The position numbers and the translations under genes are program-made. The notes beneath the pieces are model-generated. The model saw nothing but the letters and a program-made list of their open reading frames with translations, was not told where the DNA came from and did no database searches. From assembly GCF_900128475.1 (NCBI RefSeq), contig NZ_LT635837.1, forward strand, positions 452,313 to 516,312: a stretch of DNA of 64,000 nt, given 5' to 3'. Position 1 is the first letter of the stretch, and each line of letters opens with the position of its first letter. Below are positions 51,554-62,986 of the stretch, one piece after another. The stretch comes from Mediterranea massiliensis (GTDB lineage Bacteria > Bacteroidota > Bacteroidia > Bacteroidales > Bacteroidaceae).

Positions 51554-54118
51554 TTACACAAACCAACGTACGTAGCAGAAGTCCTGACGATGAGGCAGGT
51601 CGGGATTCTTGGGGAACATACGATAGGCAACCTTGAAGCTGCCGGCATTCTCCAGCTTATGCTTGGCCTGGAAGGTATAGAGGTTACCCTCTTTCTTCAC
51701 AACCTCGAACGGCTCAACAGAATAGATGTGCTGCTTGCCGTCGGCAGAAGTGTAGGTCGTTACCAGTTCCAACCCGATAGCATCGTTCAGACCCTTTTCG
51801 TCAATCACGTAAGTGATGGTATACTCCTTGCCACTCTCGATGGAACCTTTGACAAGGTCTTCGGTCTTCTCGCTGGAAACGATTTCAATGCTGTCCCACT
51901 TCTCGACCACCTGTTCCTTCCACGCAGCGATTTCCTTGGCCTTGGCATAATTGTTGGCAGCCAGCAGGTGGAAACGCTGGGCTTCCTTGTTGTAGAACTT
52001 GGAGAAATAGTCGTCGAGCTGACGCTTCATCGTATAGTGGGGAGCAATCTGGGCAATGGAGTTCTTGATGGTCTTGACCCAACCCTCGGAATACCCCTTC
52101 TTGTTGCGGGCATAGAAGAGCGGCAGGATTTCAGTCTCCAGAATGCTGTAGATAGTAGCTGCATCGAGCTGATCCTGATGTTCCTGATTCTGATAAGTAC
52201 GCTTTTCGGTCAGCGCCCAGCCGGCACCTTCGCGATAGCCTTCAAGCCACCAGCCGTCGAGTACGGAGAAGTTGACTACACCGTTCATCAAAGCCTTCTC
52301 GCCGGATGTTCCGGAAGCTTCGAGTGGACGGGTCGGTGTGTTCAACCAGATGTCGACACCCGATACCAGGCGACGGGCCAGCTGCATGTCATAGTTCTCA
52401 AGGAAAATAATCTTACCCAGGAACTCGGGACGGCGGGAAATCTCGATAATCTTCTTGATGAGTCCCTGACCGGCACCGTCGTGCGGGTGAGCCTTACCGG
52501 TAAAGAGGAACTGGACGGGATAGTCGGGGTTATTGACAATCTTGGCCAGACGATCGAGGTCGGTAAACAGCAGGTGGGCACGCTTGTAGGTAGCGAAGCG
52601 CCGGCCGAAACCGATGAGCAGCGCATTGGGATTGATCTTGTCGAGCAGGGAAACAATGCGCGAGGGGTCACCCTGGTTCTTCAACCAAGTTTCGCGGTAC
52701 TGCTTGCGCACGTAGTCGATCAGTTTGTTCTTCAGAGCCATGCGGGTCTTCCAAATCACTTCGTCGGGCACATCGTAAATGGCCTTCCAGATCTTCTCGT
52801 TCGACTGGTCATACCAGAAGTTCTCATCAAAATACTGGGCATAGAGCTGCTTCCACTCCGTAGCACTCCAAGTGGGGAAGTGTACACCGTTGGTAACATA
52901 ACCCACATGATTTTCTTCAGGGAAGTAGCCCTTCCAGATAGTGGAGAACATTTCCTGGGAAACCTTGCCGTGCAGCCAGCTCACGCCGTTGACTTCCTGA
53001 GAAGTGTTACAGGCAAAGACAGACATGCAGAAACGTTCACCTTTGTCGCCAGGGTTGTTGCGGCCCAAGTCCATCAGGTCGTCCCAAGTGATGCCCATGC
53101 GGGCAGGATAACCGCCCATGTATTTGCCGAAGAGACCTTCGTCAAAGTAATCGTGACCGGCAGGAACAGGAGTGTGTACCGTATACAGCGAAGAGGCACG
53201 AACCAGTTCGATAGCCTGATCGTAGGTAAGGCCTTCGGCCACGTAATCGCAGATACGCTGTACGTTGATGAGGGCTGCATGACCTTCGTTGCAATGATAG
53301 ATATCCTTCTTGATACCAAGTTTCTTCAGCATCAGGATACCACCGATACCCAGTAGGATTTCCTGCTTCAGACGGTTTTCCCAATCGCCGCCGTAGAGGA
53401 CGTGGGTGATGGGACGGTCGAACTCGCTGTTCATTTCGTTGTCGGTATCCAGCAGATAGAGGGACACACGACCTACATTCACTCTCCATACATAAGCATG
53501 TACGTAATAGTTCAGATAAGGAACATCGACAATCATCTGATTGCCGTCCTTGTCCAGTACACGTTCAATGGGCAGCTGGCCGAAGTTCTGGGCCTCGTAG
53601 TTGGCAATCTGCTGGCCGTCCATAGACAGCGTTTGGGTAAAATAACCGTAACGGTAGAGGAAACCTACACCACACAGGTCAACGTTGCTGTCTGAAGCTT
53701 CCTTCAAATAGTCACCGGCCAGAACTCCCAGACCGCCTGAATATATCTTAAGCACATGGTTCAAACCATACTCCATACTGAAATAGGCCACAGAGGGACG
53801 CTTCTTGTCGGGCTCCACGTCCATATAGGTGCGGAACTTGGAGTACACGTCTTCCATTCTGCGCAGGATAACCTTATCATTCGCAAGCGCTTCAAGTTTA
53901 GCATAGCTCATACGTTCCAGCAGCAGCACAGGGTTCTGGCCCACTTCCTTCCACAAGGTAGGATCCAAATCTCTGAACAACTCGGTAGCTTCGTAGTTCC
54001 AGGACCACCAAATATTACGTGCCAATTCAGACAATTTCTCCAGTTCGGCAGGAATATGCGACTTGACATTCACATCTTTCCAGTTCGGAGTGTTTACATT
54101 ACTAACTTTAATCTTCAT
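51554..54118 (-). CDS. glgP: Alpha-glucan (glycogen) phosphorylase
   Basis: An 854-residue GT35 phosphorylase of the short bacterial type. The N-terminal domain is DUF3417 ([33 protein letters not shown]). The PLP-binding region is at [28 protein letters not shown] (Lys in EKALMNG). [22 protein letters not shown] and the [14 protein letters not shown] region form the active site. It releases glucose-1-phosphate from glycogen. It follows the glycogen synthase gene (45 bp), so synthesis and breakdown are co-transcribed. The long open frame antisense to it is a shadow. Confidence 0.96.
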   Translation of the reverse strand: MKIKVSNVNTPNWKDVNVKSHIPAELEKLSELARNIWWSWNYEATELFRDLDPTLWKEVGQNPVLLLERMSYAKLEALANDKVILRRMEDVYSKFRTYMDVEPDKKRPSVAYFSMEYGLNHVLKIYSGGLGVLAGDYLKEASDSNVDLCGVGFLYRYGYFTQTLSMDGQQIANYEAQNFGQLPIERVLDKDGNQMIVDVPYLNYYVHAYVWRVNVGRVSLYLLDTDNEMNSEFDRPITHVLYGGDWENRLKQEILLGIGGILMLKKLGIKKDIYHCNEGHAALINVQRICDYVAEGLTYDQAIELVRASSLYTVHTPVPAGHDYFDEGLFGKYMGGYPARMGITWDDLMDLGRNNPGDKGERFCMSVFACNTSQEVNGVSWLHGKVSQEMFSTIWKGYFPEENHVGYVTNGVHFPTWSATEWKQLYAQYFDENFWYDQSNEKIWKAIYDVPDEVIWKTRMALKNKLIDYVRKQYRETWLKNQGDPSRIVSLLDKINPNALLIGFGRRFATYKRAHLLFTDLDRLAKIVNNPDYPVQFLFTGKAHPHDGAGQGLIKKIIEISRRPEFLGKIIFLENYDMQLARRLVSGVDIWLNTPTRPLEASGTSGEKALMNGVVNFSVLDGWWLEGYREGAGWALTEKRTYQNQEHQDQLDAATIYSILETEILPLFYARNKKGYSEGWVKTIKNSIAQIAPHYTMKRQLDDYFSKFYNKEAQRFHLLAANNYAKAKEIAAWKEQVVEKWDSIEIVSSEKTEDLVKGSIESGKEYTITYVIDEKGLNDAIGLELVTTYTSADGKQHIYSVEPFEVVKKEGNLYTFQAKHKLENAGSFKVAYRMFPKNPDLPHRQDFCYVRWFV

Positions 54119-54163
54119 TGTATATGATAAGTTTGATTAATAATTTTCGTTTTGAGTCGTTTC

Positions 54164-55828
54164 TCACTGGTTCAACAAACGTTTTGCAGCATGACGCAGG
54201 GCAAAATCGTAGGCTTCATAATAGTATTGGATAAAGTGTTTCCACAAAGCCTGCTCGGCCACCTTACCGGCACGTTTGCGAATGGCTTTCACTTCGGCAT
54301 CGGTTTTGGCAGAGAAGGCCGATACCGTATCCTTGATGCCGTCTGCCACCTCGGAATAGTTGTAGTCCGAACGGTGGAGTACCTCCACGCCGTCATCGAT
54401 GCCGTGCTGGTCCTTCAAGCCATTGACCCAACGGCCGAAACCGGAAAGGTCGGTAGTGACTGTGGGCACATAGAACGCCACACTCTCCAAAGGTGTATAG
54501 CCCCAAGGTTCATAATAGGACGCATAGACGGTCAGGTCCATGCCAAGAATCAGGTCGTAATAGAGTTTGTTGAAAATCCCGTCCTTGCCGTCCAGATAGC
54601 AGGGGATAAAGATTACCTTCACCTTATCCTCGGGGCGATTGCCCATACCCAGATACTTCAGCATGTCGAGCACCTGGTCGTGGGTCATATTGTGAAGCCA
54701 GTGGGTGATGAAGGGACACTCGAGCGGAGTGGTAAACTTCTCGCGGCTCTTGAGACGCTGCAGCAGGTCTTCACGACACTCTCCCACCCAACCGGGTACA
54801 CTGACAAGTGCCAATACGTTTTTCTTTAGGTTCTTGTCACGGTTCAAGCGGTTCATCGCCTCCAGAAAGACATCGATGCCCTTATTGCGGAATTCATAAC
54901 GTCCGCTTGTCCCAATAATCAGGGTATCATCAGAAAATTCCTGTCCCAGCAACTTCCCGGCCACCTGCAGAAAAGCCGCACGTGCCCGCTTGCGTTTGCC
55001 TGTATAAGTAGCCCCTTTGGGAACAAAGTCGTCCTCGAAGCCGTTGAGCAACAGGACATCGGCCGGTTTGTCAAGCAGTTCCTTGCATTCATTGTTAGTG
55101 ATTTCGCTCACAGTCGTAAAGCAGTCCACATAATGAGCGGTCTGCTTCTCGATGGAATGTTTGGACTGCATGTTCAGTTCCTGAGCCATCTGGTCGCCAT
55201 TGTAGGCAAAAAGATAATCGTATAGAGGTTTGTTGTTCCCGGCAATGGAACGTCCGATGGACGTAGCATGGGTCGTAAATATCGTAGCGATTTCGGGAAC
55301 ATAAGTACGCAAATAGAGAGCGCCCATGCCGGTCATCCATTCATGAGCCTGATAGATGACTTTGTCGTTTTCCGTCAGGTTATAGCGGTAGAAGCTCTCC
55401 ACCACCTTGCCGGCAGCATAAGAGAACATCGAGGCTTCATCGTAATCGCCGTATGCGTGCAAAGAGTCGACCTGATAGCGGTTCCACATCTCTGTATAAA
55501 TCTCGTTCTTCTTTGCATAGAAGGGCTGAAAGTCGACCAGAATGACAATCGGTTCACCCGGAATATTCCATCGTCCTACCCGAACAGACAAGTTGTCTTT
55601 CTCGGCAGCATGCTTCTTCCAGGCCGCACACAGGTTATCGGACTCTGTGAACAAGGGGTTCTCCTTGCCTTGCCAAAAATCGGGGCCTATAAACAAGATT
55701 CTGTCGTGAAATTTTTCCTGTAATGTTTTAGCCCTCGTAGACAAGACTGTATAGATACCTCCTACCTTATTACATACTTCCCAACTTGCTTCGAATATAT
55801 AATCGGGAGTCAGTAAATCATTCATCAT
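54164..55828 (-). CDS. Glycogen synthase, eukaryote-type GT3
   Basis: A 554-residue glycosyltransferase of family GT3, like fungal and animal glycogen synthases and unlike GlgA (GT5). It begins LTPDYIFEASWEVCNKVGGIYTVLSTRAKTL (the KVGGI donor-site motif) and continues IFTTHATSIGRSIAGNN and LLNGFEDDFVPKG. Near the C-terminus YEPWGYTPLESVAFYVPTVTTDLSGFG carries the E-x7-E-like catalytic pair. It should use UDP-glucose. Bacteroides GT3 enzymes are known. The start may be 55828 or 55825. Confidence 0.95.
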   Translation of the reverse strand: MMNDLLTPDYIFEASWEVCNKVGGIYTVLSTRAKTLQEKFHDRILFIGPDFWQGKENPLFTESDNLCAAWKKHAAEKDNLSVRVGRWNIPGEPIVILVDFQPFYAKKNEIYTEMWNRYQVDSLHAYGDYDEASMFSYAAGKVVESFYRYNLTENDKVIYQAHEWMTGMGALYLRTYVPEIATIFTTHATSIGRSIAGNNKPLYDYLFAYNGDQMAQELNMQSKHSIEKQTAHYVDCFTTVSEITNNECKELLDKPADVLLLNGFEDDFVPKGATYTGKRKRARAAFLQVAGKLLGQEFSDDTLIIGTSGRYEFRNKGIDVFLEAMNRLNRDKNLKKNVLALVSVPGWVGECREDLLQRLKSREKFTTPLECPFITHWLHNMTHDQVLDMLKYLGMGNRPEDKVKVIFIPCYLDGKDGIFNKLYYDLILGMDLTVYASYYEPWGYTPLESVAFYVPTVTTDLSGFGRWVNGLKDQHGIDDGVEVLHRSDYNYSEVADGIKDTVSAFSAKTDAEVKAIRKRAGKVAEQALWKHFIQYYYEAYDFALRHAAKRLLNQ

Positions 55829-55870
55829 ACCTATTCAATAACATCTTTAACATTTTCTAATTTGCGCACG

Positions 55871-55878
55871 CAAAATTA
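55871..55878 (-). promoter_or_regulatory. -7 box TAATTTTG for the glycogen operon
   Basis: Exact TAnnTTTG on the minus strand (caaaatta), 43 bp before the glycogen synthase ATG. Confidence 0.6.
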
Positions 55879-56011
55879 CACATTATTCTTTGAAAAATAG
55901 CCTTTTAATCGAAAAAAACTACAAGCAATGGTTAACACAACCGTTTGCGCTACCAAACGGACAAAATAAGAAAGTATCCGTACCCATCCTTGCACTATAT
56001 GCAACAAGAAA

Positions 56012-56040
56012 AAGGGGCATATCCAAACGATATGCCCCTT
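56012..56040 (-). terminator. Terminator of the V-ATPase operon
   Basis: AAGGGGCATATC and GATATGCCCCTT form a perfect 12-bp stem with a 5-base loop; on the minus strand TTTCTTGTT follows. It is 20 bp beyond the ntpK stop. Confidence 0.85.
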
Positions 56041-56060
56041 CATTTCTGTTTAACTCAAAA

Positions 56061-56492
<432 letters not shown>

Positions 56493-56523
56493 TTATTCGT
56501 TATTAATTTATTTGTTTTCTCAT

Positions 56524-58359
56524 TTATTCGTTATTCGGCTTGACGACCGAAAAAGGTTTGTAAGCCTCTCCCTTGCCTTCGTAACCCGAATTCTTGAAAT
56601 ATTCTACAAACGTCAGACGAAGCGGGTGTACAAAAGCACTCAGGCAGGACATAGCAATGTTCAGCGCATGCCCGAAGACCAGTATCAGGCCGCAGAACAA
56701 CCAACCCAATACCGGGCCGGCCGCATCGTTGACCATGAAAGCCAGCTGATTGAACACACCGCCCAGCATACCGCCAGCCAAGCCTAAAGCATACAGACGG
56801 ATGTAGGACAAGGTATCGCCCAACAGACCGGTAGCCATGTTATAGGTATCCCACACGCCGGCACCAATATTCACCAGGACATTGCGGCCCCAAGTGTTCA
56901 ACAGATAGATGCCGATGGCAGCCACACTTCCGATAATGATGAAAGCCCAGCTTGTCACTTCGGCCGAGATGACTTGGAAGAAGGAAAGTCCGCCTGTGCA
57001 GACAAAACCTACCACCAGCAACAGCCATCCCCACGCACTGAGCGACTCCTTGAAGCCATAACGGACAGTACTGCAAATGGCCTTCACCGTCATAGCCAAA
57101 CAAATGTGAACTACACCGATAATGAGCGCAAGCAACATCTGTTTGTCATAACTGGTTCCATCTATCTTACCGCTGATCATGAAACTCTTTGCCCACTCGG
57201 GAAGATCAATTTCAAACAGGTTGACACCAAAGAACGTACCCAATATGGCACCGAATACCGTTGTGAAAATACCTAAGGTAATGACCAGATTCATCATACC
57301 GGCCATGGACTTTGACATTTTCTTCTTCAGGAAGAAGCCCAGCGCTATCAGAACCAGGCCATAACCCGCATCACCCATACAGAAGGCGAAGAAGAGCGAG
57401 AAGAAAGGTGCCAGAATGGGCGTCGGGTCAAACTCACCATAGTCGGGCATGCCATACATCTTGGTCAGTGACTCGTACATGCGCACAAAGGCGTTGTTCT
57501 TCAATTTGATGGGTGCATTGTCTTCCTTCGTTGCCTTCCGAATTTCATAATAGACGCCGTTTTCATCCAACAGACGAACCACTGCAGCCTCACAGTCTTC
57601 TGGAATCCAGCCCTCGAGCATCACAACAGCCCCTTCGGCCATCTGTTCGCTGTTCAGCTTCACTTGAAGCAAGTCTATCTCGCCCTGCAAACGGCGGCAG
57701 CAGTCTTCCATCGTACGGCACTGCTCCCGGCAGAAAGCCTTCAGTTCGTCTGTAGCCGCAACAATCTGGGCTTCGGTCTCCTCCTTCTTTCTGCGCAACT
57801 CAGAAAGGCTGTTGGCAGGAAGGCGAAGGGGTTCCAAATCCAATTGCACCGGTTCATGCGACACAATGACGAAATAGAGATATCCTCCCTTTTCCTGAAT
57901 GCGGATTAAGTCGTATTGCTCTTCCCATTCAAGTCGGAAATCCCTTTCCTGACAGCTATAGAACTGCAGATGCCATCCGGCCTTGTCAAGGTCCCTGATC
58001 CGTTGCCAGTCGAAATCACCCCATGTTTCCATCTGCGCAATATCCTTGTCGAATATAGGCAGACGGGCATTAAGCTCCTGAATGTGATTCTGACGCTGTT
58101 CGTATGCAGCCAGCAGTGTCTCGGCAGTTTCGTCGGCGTGGACGGTTTCCACCGGCTGTTTGTCAGCCAGCGCCAACATTTCACCGGCCACATTCTTATA
58201 AAGCGTACGTTTCTGCAAGAAACTCTGCAGGGTAGCATCCATCTCGCCGCGTTGCCGCTCCACGACATGGACTACACCCAGCTCACGGATACGTTCGAGG
58301 AACGATTCGTATTCCTTGTGATAAACCAGAAACGTCAGTTTTTTCATTCGTGTAATCAT
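56524..58359 (-). CDS. ntpI: V-type ATP synthase subunit I (stator a-subunit)
   Basis: A 611-residue protein with a soluble N-terminal half (MKKLTFLVYHKEYESFLERIRELGVVHVVE, coiled coils to about 330) and a membrane half of seven or eight TM segments (FFSLFFAFCMGDAGYGLVLIALGFFLKK, then LGDTLSYIRLYALGLAGGMLGGVFN). The essential Arg is in the segment LSYIRLYALGLAG. It forms the ion path with the K ring. Its ATG overlaps the ntpD stop by 4 bp. Confidence 0.94.
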   Translation of the reverse strand: MITRMKKLTFLVYHKEYESFLERIRELGVVHVVERQRGEMDATLQSFLQKRTLYKNVAGEMLALADKQPVETVHADETAETLLAAYEQRQNHIQELNARLPIFDKDIAQMETWGDFDWQRIRDLDKAGWHLQFYSCQERDFRLEWEEQYDLIRIQEKGGYLYFVIVSHEPVQLDLEPLRLPANSLSELRRKKEETEAQIVAATDELKAFCREQCRTMEDCCRRLQGEIDLLQVKLNSEQMAEGAVVMLEGWIPEDCEAAVVRLLDENGVYYEIRKATKEDNAPIKLKNNAFVRMYESLTKMYGMPDYGEFDPTPILAPFFSLFFAFCMGDAGYGLVLIALGFFLKKKMSKSMAGMMNLVITLGIFTTVFGAILGTFFGVNLFEIDLPEWAKSFMISGKIDGTSYDKQMLLALIIGVVHICLAMTVKAICSTVRYGFKESLSAWGWLLLVVGFVCTGGLSFFQVISAEVTSWAFIIIGSVAAIGIYLLNTWGRNVLVNIGAGVWDTYNMATGLLGDTLSYIRLYALGLAGGMLGGVFNQLAFMVNDAAGPVLGWLFCGLILVFGHALNIAMSCLSAFVHPLRLTFVEYFKNSGYEGKGEAYKPFSVVKPNNE

Positions 58360-58961
58360 GCTTCAGCCTCCTTCCTCTTCTCCTGATGCGACTTCATGAT
58401 CTTCTGCGACGACTTGGACAGATTTTCCTCATCCTCCATAAATCGCTTGATTTTACGCAGAGCATCCTGATAGCCGGGAATTTGTACTTTCTCGAAAAGG
58501 TTCACTTTCTGCGTTGTTTTCTTACGGGCATGTTCGAGCAGGTTCAGCTTGGCCACGGTAAACTCTCGCTCAATGGCTGTATGGGCCAGCTCCTTCAACA
58601 GGCTCAATCCATCAGCATACCATTTGGGAGCATTGAACAAGCTATAGGGACGGATGCTGAAATCTACATTTTCAAGTTGCGGCACCCGCACACCGGCTAT
58701 TTTCTTGACTCCCAGATGGACATCGCTGACCTTTATCAACGAACTGTCGAACTCATTCCAAAGGGCGAACATGGCTTCGTAAGCTTGTATATCCTTTTCC
58801 AGCCTCTCTTCCAGTGCCTGGGCATCGGCTTTGCACCGTTTCACTTCCATGCGGAGGGCGCTTTCCTTGTTCTTGATGATAGGAAGCGTACGCACCCGCA
58901 CTTTCAGTTGCTTCTCCAGCTGCTGAAGCGAGGTCTTGTTATATTGAAACTTAATAGCCAT
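58356..58961 (-). CDS. ntpD: V-type ATP synthase subunit D (central stalk)
   Basis: A 201-residue coiled-coil rotor shaft. The long N- and C-terminal helices that pack against each other are visible (YNKTSLQQLEKQLKVRVRTLPIIKNKESALRMEVKRC and ARKKTTQKVNLFEKVQIPGYQDALRKIKRFMEDEENLSKSSQKIMKS). It turns inside the A3B3 hexamer. No separate F subunit gene is found in the operon. 13 bp after ntpB. Confidence 0.92.
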   Translation of the reverse strand: MAIKFQYNKTSLQQLEKQLKVRVRTLPIIKNKESALRMEVKRCKADAQALEERLEKDIQAYEAMFALWNEFDSSLIKVSDVHLGVKKIAGVRVPQLENVDFSIRPYSLFNAPKWYADGLSLLKELAHTAIEREFTVAKLNLLEHARKKTTQKVNLFEKVQIPGYQDALRKIKRFMEDEENLSKSSQKIMKSHQEKRKEAEA

Positions 58962-58974
58962 TGCTTTCTATTTT

Positions 58975-60306
58975 TTAATTTGCCTGATTCTTCGGCCAAT
59001 ACTGGTCGACCAATTCTTTCTTGATATTTACCTCTTCGGGCTTGAAATACTTGCCAAACAGGCTCCAAGCCACGTCAAGCATTTCAGTTGTATCAAGGTT
59101 GACATCAATAGCCAGCAACTGATTGGAATAATCTTTGGCGAAAGCAAGGGTACGCTCGTCGTAGTTGGTCAGGTCGAAACCGTTCTCCAGCTTTGTCTTG
59201 GCATTGGCGGCATCGGCATACAGACGGACGGCAGCGTTCATTACCTGCGGATGGTCCTTACGTGTCTTCTTACCCGTTACCAGCTGTTTCAGACGAGACA
59301 AGGAACGGAACGGGTCTACAATAACCTTACCGATGTCACTGTCACGACGGAGGAAGAGCTGACCCTCGGTGATGTAACCTGTATTATCGGGCACGGCATG
59401 TGTAATGTCACCACCCGACAATGTAGTCACGGCGATGATGGTGATGGAACCTCCACTGGGGAACTGCACGGCTTTCTCGTAAATCTTTGCCAAGTCGGAA
59501 TACAACGAACCCGGCATGGAGTCCTTCGACGGAATCTGGTCCATACGGTTGGACACAATGGCCAACGCATCGGCATAAGAAGTCATATCGGTCAGCAGGA
59601 CCAAAACTTTCTCATTATGCTGTACGGCAAAATATTCTGCAGCCGTCAAGGCCATATCGGGTACCAGCAGTCGTTCGACAGGCGGATTCTCAGTCGTATT
59701 TACAAAGCTGACAATACGATTGAGTGCACCAGCGTTGGAGAAAACGTTCTTGAAGTAAAGGTAGTCATCGTTGGTCATACCCATACCACCCAAGATAATC
59801 TTATCAGTTTCGGCACGCAGGGCTACGTTGGCCATTACCTGGTTGAAAGGCTGGTCAGGGTCAGCAAAGAACGGAATCTTCTGTCCGGACACCAGCGTAT
59901 TGTTCAGGTCGATACCGGCAATACCGGTAGCAATCAGTTCAGAAGGCTGCTTACGGCGTACAGGGTTGACGGACGGACCGCCAATTTCCACCTCCTGACC
60001 TTCAATCTCCGGTCCTCCGTCAATAGGATCACCGAAAGCGTTGAAGAAGCGTCCGGCAAGCTGTTCGCTCACTTTCAGTGTCGGCGATTTGCCCAAGAAT
60101 ACGACCTCAGCATTGGTAGGAATACCTTCTGTACCCTCGAATACTTGCAATGTTACTTCTTCTCCGGCAATCTTCACAACCTGTGCCAACTTTCCGTTGA
60201 CGGTTGCCAACTCATCATACCCCACTCCTGTTGCCTTGAGCGAACAGGTTGCTTTGGTAATCTGAGTGATTTTCGTATATATCTTTTGAAATGCTTTTGT
60301 TGCCAT
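58975..60306 (-). CDS. ntpB: V-type ATP synthase subunit B (non-catalytic)
   Basis: A 443-residue regulatory subunit. It has the ATP-synthase nucleotide-fold pattern but no Walker A lysine, as usual for B (SGQKIPFFADPDQPFNQVMANV occupies that place). TDMTSYADALAIVSNRMDQIPSKDSMPGSLYSDLAKIYEKA is the conserved central block. It forms the A3B3 head with NtpA, 46 bp upstream. Confidence 0.96.
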   Translation of the reverse strand: MATKAFQKIYTKITQITKATCSLKATGVGYDELATVNGKLAQVVKIAGEEVTLQVFEGTEGIPTNAEVVFLGKSPTLKVSEQLAGRFFNAFGDPIDGGPEIEGQEVEIGGPSVNPVRRKQPSELIATGIAGIDLNNTLVSGQKIPFFADPDQPFNQVMANVALRAETDKIILGGMGMTNDDYLYFKNVFSNAGALNRIVSFVNTTENPPVERLLVPDMALTAAEYFAVQHNEKVLVLLTDMTSYADALAIVSNRMDQIPSKDSMPGSLYSDLAKIYEKAVQFPSGGSITIIAVTTLSGGDITHAVPDNTGYITEGQLFLRRDSDIGKVIVDPFRSLSRLKQLVTGKKTRKDHPQVMNAAVRLYADAANAKTKLENGFDLTNYDERTLAFAKDYSNQLLAIDVNLDTTEMLDVAWSLFGKYFKPEEVNIKKELVDQYWPKNQAN

Positions 60307-60352
60307 CTATTTATTACTATTATTAGCCATTTAAAATCTGTTTCTCAAGCCG

Positions 60353-62107
60353 TCAAGCCTTGCGCTCAGCAATCAAAGCCATCAGTTGCTGATGGAAGTC
60401 ATTGTATTCAGGAGACTTGAACTTGGAATAGTTCATCTGCTTGCAGATATTGATCATCTTCTTGAAATAATCCATTACTTCATTGAAGTTGTCGAACGTA
60501 AAATCTGTATGACAGATATCAATAACCATATTCAAGATTTCCTCCTGACGTTCCATCGGAGTAACCGAATCCACTTCATCGAATGCATCCTGCTGCAAGA
60601 TTACAAAGTCTATCAGTTCCGACTTCCAGAAAATCACATGATATTCTACGGGAACGCCATCATCGCCCAAGATATTGATCTGTTCGGCAATTTCCTTGCC
60701 ACGCTGAAGACGGGTCTTGATTTCGTTCACCTTACCCAACCATTCACCGTTGATACGCTTGCTGATGTAGTCTTCAAATTCCGGATATTCGATGTATTTG
60801 GAATAAGAATCAATGGGGTTTACAGCCGGATAACGTTTCTTGTCGGCACGATCCTGCTCCAAGGCATAGAAGCAACGAGCCACTTTCTTCGTATTCTCGG
60901 TTACCGGCTCCTTCAGGTTACCTCCGGCAGGTGAAACGGTACCAATAAAGGTAATGGAACCGGTCTCACCATTATTGAGGATGACATATCCGGCACGGCC
61001 ATAGAAGTTGGAGATGATAGACGACAAATCCATCGGGAAGGCATCGGGGCCAGGAAGTTCCTCCATACGGTTGGACATCTCACGCAAAGCCTGCGCCCAA
61101 CGGGAAGTGGAGTCGGCCATCAGCAACACCTTCAAGCCCATACTTCGGTAGTACTCGGCAATGGTCATGGCCGTATACACGGAAGCCTCACGGGCTGCCA
61201 CCGGCATGTTGGAAGTATTGGCAATGATAATGGTACGTTCCATCAGCTTACGGCCGGTATGCGGGTCTACCAGTTCGGGGAATTCCGTAAAGATTTCCAC
61301 GACCTCATTGGCACGCTCACCACAAGCTGCGATGATAACGATATCGGCTTCGGCCTGCTTGGAGATGGCATGCTGGAGCACCGTCTTTCCTGTACCGAAC
61401 GGACCAGGGATAAATCCCGTACCTCCCTCGACAATCGGGTTGACCGTATCAATGACACGAACACCGGTTTCCAGCAATTTGAAGGGACGCGGTTTCTCTT
61501 TATAATTGGTCATGGCACGTTTTACGGGCCACTTCTGAATCATGTTGACCTTGACCTCACTGCCTTCTTCATCCGTCAGCACAGCCACGGTATCTTCAAT
61601 CGTATAATCGCCTTCAGCCGCAATAGACTTGACCGTACAAACGCCTTTCTGTTCGAAAGGTACCATGATTTTCAATGGCTGGAAGTTTTCCTCCACCTGT
61701 CCTAACCAAGCAGAAGCTTCCACCTTGTCACCCACTTTGGCCAAGGGTACAAAATGCCATTTTTTCTCTTTATCCAGCGGATAGGTATACTGACCACGTT
61801 TCAGGAAGACACCTTCCATCTTGTCCAGGTCGTTCTGCAAACCATCGTAATTCTTCGACAACATGCCCGGACCCAAAGTCACTTCAAGCATGTGTCCTGT
61901 AAATTCGGCTTCGGCTCCCACCTTCAGTCCACGTGTACTTTCAAACACCTGAACATATACCTGGGCACCGACCACCTTGATAACTTCTGCCATCAGACGG
62001 TCTCCACCGGTCGAGATATAACAAATCTCATTTTGAGCCACCGGGCCGTCAACGACAAGCGTCACCATATTGGCAATTACGCCACTAACAGTTCCTTTTG
62101 TTGCCAT
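60353..62107 (-). CDS. ntpA: V-type ATP synthase subunit A (catalytic)
   Basis: A 584-residue catalytic subunit. Walker A is GPFGTGKTV (near 245), with the catalytic Glu in ACGERANEVVEIFTEFPEL and the sensor segment MADSTSRWAQALREMSNRMEELPGPDAFPMDLSS. The A-specific non-homologous insert lies near 110-200. It hydrolyses or makes ATP. 21 bp after the DUF2764 gene. Confidence 0.97.
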   Translation of the reverse strand: MATKGTVSGVIANMVTLVVDGPVAQNEICYISTGGDRLMAEVIKVVGAQVYVQVFESTRGLKVGAEAEFTGHMLEVTLGPGMLSKNYDGLQNDLDKMEGVFLKRGQYTYPLDKEKKWHFVPLAKVGDKVEASAWLGQVEENFQPLKIMVPFEQKGVCTVKSIAAEGDYTIEDTVAVLTDEEGSEVKVNMIQKWPVKRAMTNYKEKPRPFKLLETGVRVIDTVNPIVEGGTGFIPGPFGTGKTVLQHAISKQAEADIVIIAACGERANEVVEIFTEFPELVDPHTGRKLMERTIIIANTSNMPVAAREASVYTAMTIAEYYRSMGLKVLLMADSTSRWAQALREMSNRMEELPGPDAFPMDLSSIISNFYGRAGYVILNNGETGSITFIGTVSPAGGNLKEPVTENTKKVARCFYALEQDRADKKRYPAVNPIDSYSKYIEYPEFEDYISKRINGEWLGKVNEIKTRLQRGKEIAEQINILGDDGVPVEYHVIFWKSELIDFVILQQDAFDEVDSVTPMERQEEILNMVIDICHTDFTFDNFNEVMDYFKKMINICKQMNYSKFKSPEYNDFHQQLMALIAERKA

Positions 62108-62128
62108 ATTGTTTCAATGTTTTGATAT

Positions 62129-62971
62129 TTATCTGAATTCTGCGGGTATCTGAACCTCGTCCTTCAAAGCAGCAATCATGCTGCGGAAAAGTTTGTTACC
62201 CTTTTCTTTATCCAAAGAAATCCAACGTTCAATCATTTCCAGTTGCAATAGAAAGACAAACAGACGCTCAACAGTGAAATAATTGAAGAACGTTGCCTCT
62301 TCCATCCAGTTCCAGCGCAGCTGATCGATTTTCTTCTCGCGTTCCACCAATTCTTCCACCTCACTGACTTTCATCAGAGCTTCCAGATAGTCAACTTCCG
62401 TTGCCAATCCAAAGTCACGGGCATTCGAAGTGCGCAGAGCCTGGCAGACTTCCGTATCACCGACAATCAACGGAGCCACATCCAACTTATACTTACGGGC
62501 CATCAATGCCACCAGAATGTTATTGACGTTCAGATTAAAGGCAAACCATTGCGAAACAAACCCGTTCTTGCACCCCATGGCATAAGCATAATAGAGGGAA
62601 GCCAAACGATCTTCGGGTAGAATACCGGTTTCTTCAGACGACTGATTAAAATAATCGGAAATAAAGGTAGACAAATAAGCAGGAAATACACGATCTGGCA
62701 ACGCATCACCATCCTTAATGGCAGCAATATGCTCCGCCAAGGTATCCGCAGAATAATTTCCGCAAACATCTATCACAGCATCCTTATCCTTCAGAAGCTT
62801 CAAGACATTCGCATTGTCAAATTTCAGATAGAACAAATCGACCAGTTTCTTGTCGGAATCCGTCAGATAAGGATAAAATTCTGTTCTGAAATCGGCTACT
62901 GTATAACTCAGTTTGCTGTCTTCCAAGGTCAGGTCGGGCAAACCGGCTATCAAGTAATAATACTTACTCAT
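62129..62971 (-). CDS. DUF2764 protein of the V-ATPase operon
   Basis: A 280-residue soluble helical protein of family DUF2764, starting SKYYYLIAGLPDLTLEDSKLSY. The family is found in Bacteroidetes V-ATPase operons where subunit C (NtpC, d-type) would be expected. The C-terminal helices (LVEREKKIDQLRWNWMEEATFFNYFTVERLFVFLLQLEMIERW) suit a V-type subunit C role. Whether it replaces C is an inference from position; no separate ntpC gene is present. Confidence 0.85.
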   Translation of the reverse strand: MSKYYYLIAGLPDLTLEDSKLSYTVADFRTEFYPYLTDSDKKLVDLFYLKFDNANVLKLLKDKDAVIDVCGNYSADTLAEHIAAIKDGDALPDRVFPAYLSTFISDYFNQSSEETGILPEDRLASLYYAYAMGCKNGFVSQWFAFNLNVNNILVALMARKYKLDVAPLIVGDTEVCQALRTSNARDFGLATEVDYLEALMKVSEVEELVEREKKIDQLRWNWMEEATFFNYFTVERLFVFLLQLEMIERWISLDKEKGNKLFRSMIAALKDEVQIPAEFR

Positions 62972-62986
62972 ATCCTGACAGGAGTT

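Noticed and set aside
51590..53356. A 588-residue open frame antisense to glgP
   Set aside because: A codon-use shadow of a long high-expression gene; no start signal or domain.
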